From positions 1-10,628 of the forward strand of contig CAMPHP010000054.1 in the NCBI GenBank assembly GCA_946885925.1: DNA of 10,628 bases. Reading direction: 5' to 3'. The translations under genes were made by a program, and so were the position numbers. Below are positions 7,118 through 10,628 of the stretch, piece after piece; within the stretch, counting starts at the first letter, position 1, and each line of letters opens with the position of its first letter. The notes beneath the pieces were generated by a model. It saw only the letters and a list, made by a program, of their open reading frames with translations, made no database searches and had not been told where the DNA came from. The DNA is from an uncultured Litorilinea sp. (lineage in GTDB: Bacteria > Chloroflexota > Anaerolineae > Caldilineales > Caldilineaceae).

Positions 7118-8501
7118 AACGGGGCCGCTGTTGGATACCTTGACACGCCGCAGTACGAGAACGCGCTGGCGGCGCTTTATAGAACAATTGAACACGCTGA
7201 TACTTTCCATTCTCCTGGGTATAATTGTGTGGGTTATTGCAATTAACCAAGAGAATCCGATTGTTCAACAAACTTACGGCGAACGATTGCCGGTGACCGT
7301 GCGTGGATTGCCCGGAAATTTGATGCCAGTCCAAGATCTAAGTCGTGAGACAGTGCAGGTGGTCTTACAGGCACCACGCGAATCTTGGGATAATCTAGAA
7401 CCAAGTGACTTCACCGCCTATATTGACCTGAGCGGACTGGGGCCGGGAGTTCATGATGTGGAAGTCCAAGTAGATGTTGTTGACCCGCGTGTTCGTGTGA
7501 TCAGTATCCAGCGACCAGCGTTGCGTGTGCAGTTGGATCAGGTGATTAGCAAACAGGTGCCTGTGCGTGTGGATATTGTAGACACGACAGCTTTTGGCTA
7601 TGAATGGCAACTCCCTGTTGTGCAGCCTATGACGGTGACGGTGATGGGGCCAGAAACCCAAGTTGCACAAGTCACCACGACGCGCGCCGAGGTCAGTTTG
7701 GGCAATGCCAAGAGCCAGGTAGAGCGTAATGAGACTGTGACACCCATCAATGCCGAAGGTCAGGTTGTGCCACGCGTGACTGTGTCTCCAGAGATTGTGC
7801 ATGTCGTGGTACCAGTGGAGCAATGGCCCGGACGCAAAGAGGTGGCAGTGCGTGTCAACCTAACCGGGCAACCTGCCGCGGGGTATCGCTTAAGCTCGGT
7901 ACGTGTAAATCCTTCTACGGTGGTGCTATTGGGCAGTGCAGATGTGTTGGCCCAAGTGCCTGGGTTTGTGAGTACTGAGCCGGTTTCGCTTACGAATGCA
8001 ACTGGCGAAATTCAAGAGCGAGTACAGGTCATTATTCCCCAAGGGGCGACGGTCTTGGAAGGGACGGCAGTTGATGTAACCGCCAGCATCACACCCATCG
8101 AAGGGGGGACTACGGTCGTTCAACAGCCTGTGGTGCAGGGGTTGGGGCCAGGGCTGGAGGCCAACGTTGCCTTGGAGACCGTTGATGTGATTCTTAGTGG
8201 CCCGCTGCCTTTGTTAGAGGCGTTGGGGCCTGACGATGTCTTTGTGATCCTGGACCTAACCGGATTACTGGCGGGAAATCATATTGTGACACCACGCGTT
8301 GTAGTTCCCACTGGAATTCGTGCGGAAGGGGTCTTGCCACAGACGGTGGAGGTAATCATTACGAGCAAGAAAACGCCGGAAGCGGAGTTACCCCCTGATG
8401 GTACGCCTGATGAGCCTGAACCCGATACATCGCCACTGCCAACACCGGAAGCCAACGGGACGCGTACGCCCAGCCGCGAACCAGAACCAACGCCAGAGTG
8501 A
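7098..8501 (+). CDS. cdaR: YbbR-domain protein, CdaA regulator CdaR
   Basis: In Firmicutes, CdaR is a membrane-anchored extracytoplasmic protein that binds CdaA and modulates c-di-AMP synthesis. Here a basic N-terminus (RTRWRR) precedes one membrane segment (about 32-49, ending WVIAIN). Four YbbR-like beta-rich repeats follow, at about 54-145, 150-239, 247-331 and 337-422. Each has the VxVxVxxxG and P..V.v.Gp.. pattern ([30 protein letters not shown]). The last 40 or so residues are a Pro/Glu/Thr-rich tail, probably disordered and outside the membrane. The start is uncertain: the GTG at 7098 overlaps cdaA by 20 bp without a visible RBS. A TTG at 7131 preceded by GGGG at 7121-7124 is equally plausible and would shorten the product by 11 residues. 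Adjacency to cdaA makes the assignment firm. Confidence 0.9.
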   Translation: MIFIDLKTGPLLDTLTRRSTRTRWRRFIEQLNTLILSILLGIIVWVIAINQENPIVQQTYGERLPVTVRGLPGNLMPVQDLSRETVQVVLQAPRESWDNLEPSDFTAYIDLSGLGPGVHDVEVQVDVVDPRVRVISIQRPALRVQLDQVISKQVPVRVDIVDTTAFGYEWQLPVVQPMTVTVMGPETQVAQVTTTRAEVSLGNAKSQVERNETVTPINAEGQVVPRVTVSPEIVHVVVPVEQWPGRKEVAVRVNLTGQPAAGYRLSSVRVNPSTVVLLGSADVLAQVPGFVSTEPVSLTNATGEIQERVQVIIPQGATVLEGTAVDVTASITPIEGGTTVVQQPVVQGLGPGLEANVALETVDVILSGPLPLLEALGPDDVFVILDLTGLLAGNHIVTPRVVVPTGIRAEGVLPQTVEVIITSKKTPEAELPPDGTPDEPEPDTSPLPTPEANGTRTPSREPEPTPE

Positions 8502-8547
8502 GTTTGGCTAGGGTATCTGATGCGGTCGCAAGGCGGCGCTTTGGTCG

Positions 8548-8576
8548 TTGTATAGGGTATTTATAGGTTATATAGA
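8548..8576 (+). promoter_or_regulatory. Possible promoter upstream of der
   Basis: The 89-bp gap before der is AT-rich at its right end. TTGTAT (8548-8553) and TATAGA (8571-8576) are separated by 17 bp, giving a weak sigma-70-like pair (3/6 and 4/6 matches). TATAG occurs three times, at 8551, 8562 and 8571. The same TATAGA hexamer is repeated at 2605-2632. Der may also be read through from cdaR. Confidence 0.3.
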
Positions 8577-8590
8577 AATGAATAGTCAGT

Positions 8591-9973
8591 ATGAGCAAGC
8601 GAAAACCTGTGGTGGCTCTTGTGGGCCGCCCAAATGTAGGTAAATCCACCCTCTTTAACCGTCTTATTGGACGGCGTACCGCCATTGTCGAAGACATCCC
8701 TGGCACTACGCGCGACCGCATCTATGGCGATAGTGACTGGAATGGTGTGGGCTTTATTGTGATTGATACTGGCGGGCTTGAAGCACCGAGTGAACTGCGC
8801 GGGCGTGGCGGGCCGGGTGATGCACTGGCGACCGATTCGGCGCTTTTTGTCGATGAGATGCAAAGTCAGGCGCGTGTGGCGATGGAGGAAGCAGACACCA
8901 TTATCTTTGTGGTGGATGGCAAAGAAGGTATGACCGCGGCGGATATGGACATTGCCGAGGTGTTGCGCATGACCGACAAGCCGGTGTTTGTGGCGGTGAA
9001 TAAGGCAGAGAACAAGCAACGGCAACTCGATGCTGTGGAATTCTGGAACTTGGGTTTGGGGGAGCCATATCCGATCAGCGCCTTTCATGGCGATGGCACG
9101 GGCGATTTGTTGGATGAAGTGGTCAAGGTGCTGCCGGATTATCCTTTTGACGAAGAGAAGGATGAGACCATTTCGATTGCCATTGTGGGCCGCCCTAACG
9201 TGGGCAAGAGCAGCTTGCTCAATGCTTTGATGGGCTCAGAGCGCGCGATTGTCAGCGATGTACCGGGCACCACGCGTGACCCGATTGATACGCACCTGGT
9301 CTATGACGGGCAGCCGATTACGCTGATTGACACCGCTGGCATCCGCCGCCGCGGTCGCGTCGAGCGAGGGATCGAGAAGTATAGCGTGCTGCGTAGTATG
9401 CGCAGCATTGACCGGGCCGATGTGGCGTTGTTGTTGATTGATGCGATTGATGGCGTTACAGAGCAAGATGCGCATATTGCGGGCTATGTGTTGGAAGCGA
9501 TGAAGGGCGTGGTGGTGGTCATTAACAAGTGGGATGCACTTGAAAAAGACTCCAACACCATGAACGAGTTCACTAAACAGGTTCGTAGTGACCTGAAATT
9601 TCTTGACTATGTGCCGCTGCTCTATATCAGCGCCAAGACGGGTCAGCGCGTGCAAAGTGTGCTGCCAACCGCGCTGGAGGTAGCAGCGGCGCGCAAGCAT
9701 CGCTTGAGCACAAGCGAATTGAATCAGGTGATTCGCCTGGCCTATGACAACGTACCGCCGCCGAGCAAGGGTGGTCGTCCATTGCGTATCTATTATGCGA
9801 CCCAAGCTGAGGCCGAGCCGCCAACTTTTATACTCTTTGTCAACGATGCAGAGTTGGTACATTTCTCCTATGAGCGTTACTTGGAAAACCGCATTCGCGA
9901 GTATTATCCCTTCACTGGTACGCCCATTCGATTAGTCTTTCGTAACCGTGGTGGCGATCAGGACAAGGACTAG
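8591..9973 (+). CDS. der: Ribosome-assembly GTPase Der (EngA)
   Basis: An essential GTPase with two tandem G domains that acts in assembly and stability of the 50S ribosomal subunit. Domain 1 shows GRPNVGKST (12-20), PGTTRDR (37-43), DTGG (59-62) and NKAE (137-140). Domain 2 shows GRPNVGKSS (200-208), PGTTRD (225-230), [10 protein letters not shown] (247-256), NKWD (312-315) and SAKTG (347-351). A KH-like RNA-binding domain fills about 355-455, with [15 protein letters not shown] Gly-rich stretch at 71-77 lies in the switch II region of domain 1. The 460-residue length is normal. The ATG at 8591 gives the usual N-terminus but lacks a clear Shine-Dalgarno. Der follows cdaR by 89 bp and is 3 nt from the next gene. 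Confidence 0.96.
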   Translation: MSKRKPVVALVGRPNVGKSTLFNRLIGRRTAIVEDIPGTTRDRIYGDSDWNGVGFIVIDTGGLEAPSELRGRGGPGDALATDSALFVDEMQSQARVAMEEADTIIFVVDGKEGMTAADMDIAEVLRMTDKPVFVAVNKAENKQRQLDAVEFWNLGLGEPYPISAFHGDGTGDLLDEVVKVLPDYPFDEEKDETISIAIVGRPNVGKSSLLNALMGSERAIVSDVPGTTRDPIDTHLVYDGQPITLIDTAGIRRRGRVERGIEKYSVLRSMRSIDRADVALLLIDAIDGVTEQDAHIAGYVLEAMKGVVVVINKWDALEKDSNTMNEFTKQVRSDLKFLDYVPLLYISAKTGQRVQSVLPTALEVAAARKHRLSTSELNQVIRLAYDNVPPPSKGGRPLRIYYATQAEAEPPTFILFVNDAELVHFSYERYLENRIREYYPFTGTPIRLVFRNRGGDQDKD

Positions 9974-9976
9974 GGC

Positions 9977-10628
9977 ATGGCGCGGCTGCGGCGTTATAGT
10001 ATCGAACTGCTTCTCGTGTCTGTATTAGCGATAGCAGTTAGCTATTTTGCGTTTTTGGGTTATGGTCTGTTAACACCCGCCTTTGTCGTAGAACCCTTTT
10101 CAGGTGATCGGGCAATGGGCTATGTTGAAAAGCAATTGGAATTTGGTGACCGTGCTACTGGTTCGGCCAACAACATCCGCATGGGTGACTGGCTGATTGA
10201 GGAGTTGCGCTTGTTGGGCTGGGATGTCGTTGTGCAGCCCTTTGTTGCTCCCGATGATCTCCCCGCACGCAATATCATTGCCATTCGTAATATCTCACCT
10301 GCACCTGCGCGCACTGCCATGCTCTTGACCCACTATGATACGCGCATGTTTGCTGATCGCGACCCGAACCCCGACAATCATATTCAACCTACGTTGGGGG
10401 CGAATGCAGGAGCTTCTGGCGCTGCGGTGTTGTTGGAACTGGCGCGCACACTTGATGTCTCTACCGTGGGGCATACGGTTTGCCTTGTCTTTTTGGATGC
10501 TGAAGCGAATGATGGCATTGAGGGCTGGGATGCTACGTTGGGCAGTACGCAGTTGGTGGAGCGTCTAGATGCCGATATTCCTCGCTGTCGCGCCCCACGC
10601 TTTGGTATATATCTGGACATGGTAGGGG
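9977..10628 (+). CDS. M28 family (glutaminyl cyclase-like) metallopeptidase homologue, 3'-truncated
   Basis: The first 217 residues are visible; the gene runs off the right edge. M28 members are zinc aminopeptidases or glutaminyl cyclases. A short basic N-terminus (MARLRR) is followed by one hydrophobic segment at about 9-34, so the rest is probably extracytoplasmic and membrane-anchored. Family landmarks are LLTHYDTR (H119, D121), LGANAGASGAAVLLELA (140-156), VFLDAEANDGIEGWD (171-185) and YLDMVG (212-217). By comparison with the usual GANDGASG and DAEDNG, two acidic residues that bind zinc in homologues are Ala here (A144, A177), while the Glu before the second (E176) is kept. It may therefore be inactive or need other ligands. 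The ATG at 9977 has AAGGA (9965-9969) 7 nt upstream, within the end of der, so the two genes are probably co-transcribed. Confidence 0.82.
   Translation, partial: MARLRRYSIELLLVSVLAIAVSYFAFLGYGLLTPAFVVEPFSGDRAMGYVEKQLEFGDRATGSANNIRMGDWLIEELRLLGWDVVVQPFVAPDDLPARNIIAIRNISPAPARTAMLLTHYDTRMFADRDPNPDNHIQPTLGANAGASGAAVLLELARTLDVSTVGHTVCLVFLDAEANDGIEGWDATLGSTQLVERLDADIPRCRAPRFGIYLDMVG

Noticed and set aside
9236..9862. 208-codon open frame on the - strand
   Set aside because: It lies wholly antisense to the second G domain and KH domain of der, with composition typical of a shadow frame.
1..10628. CRISPR array, tRNA/rRNA gene, insertion sequence or phage genes
   Set aside because: No repeat-spacer pattern, cloverleaf-like or rRNA sequence, transposase or terminal inverted repeats were seen on either strand.

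Overview
The window is chromosomal bacterial DNA of moderate GC content. It is densely coded, and every recognisable gene lies on the + strand. The mix of genes and protein sub-types suggests Chloroflexota, probably an Anaerolineae-like lineage. The points behind this are a neopullulanase-like GH13, an ornithine carbamoyltransferase with SLRTR in place of STRTR, a small GYTEHGxRH-type HD protein, a cdaA-cdaR pair with a four-repeat YbbR protein, Der, and a QC-like M28 peptidase with one N-terminal membrane anchor. GTG and TTG starts are frequent. The phylum is an inference from sequence style, not from a search.

Layout: (1) 3-1403, a GH13 alpha-glucan hydrolase cut by the left edge. (2) 1491-2420, a diacylglycerol-kinase-family lipid kinase, followed by a clear intrinsic terminator at 2470-2503. 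(3) 2504-2672, a non-coding stretch with a phased array of TAGAC boxes at 11-bp spacing and TATAGA hexamers, probably the control region of what follows. (4) 2673-3644, a polytopic membrane protein I do not recognise. (5) 3687-4475, a soluble HD-domain protein whose TTG start sits in a duplicated hairpin. (6) 4538-5350, a fumarylacetoacetate-hydrolase-family enzyme. (7) 5413-6345, argF. (8) 6347-7117, the diadenylate cyclase cdaA. (9) 7098-8501, its YbbR partner cdaR. (10) 8591-9973, the ribosome-assembly GTPase der. (11) 9977-10628 and beyond, an M28/QC-like metallopeptidase cut by the right edge.

Working together: the best supported functional unit is cdaA-cdaR, which makes and controls c-di-AMP. 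It is tightly coupled to argF upstream and followed by der, rather than by the glmM often found next to cdaAR in Firmicutes. The other genes are housekeeping or metabolic, and no terminator is evident between 2673 and the right edge. I see no mobile element, CRISPR array, RNA gene or obvious defence system.

The points most worth a second look are the M28 homologue with two apparent zinc-ligand Asp-to-Ala changes, the phased box array at 2580-2635, and the duplicated hairpin/start region at 3646-3693. The window is otherwise fairly ordinary, and I do not claim a new system.
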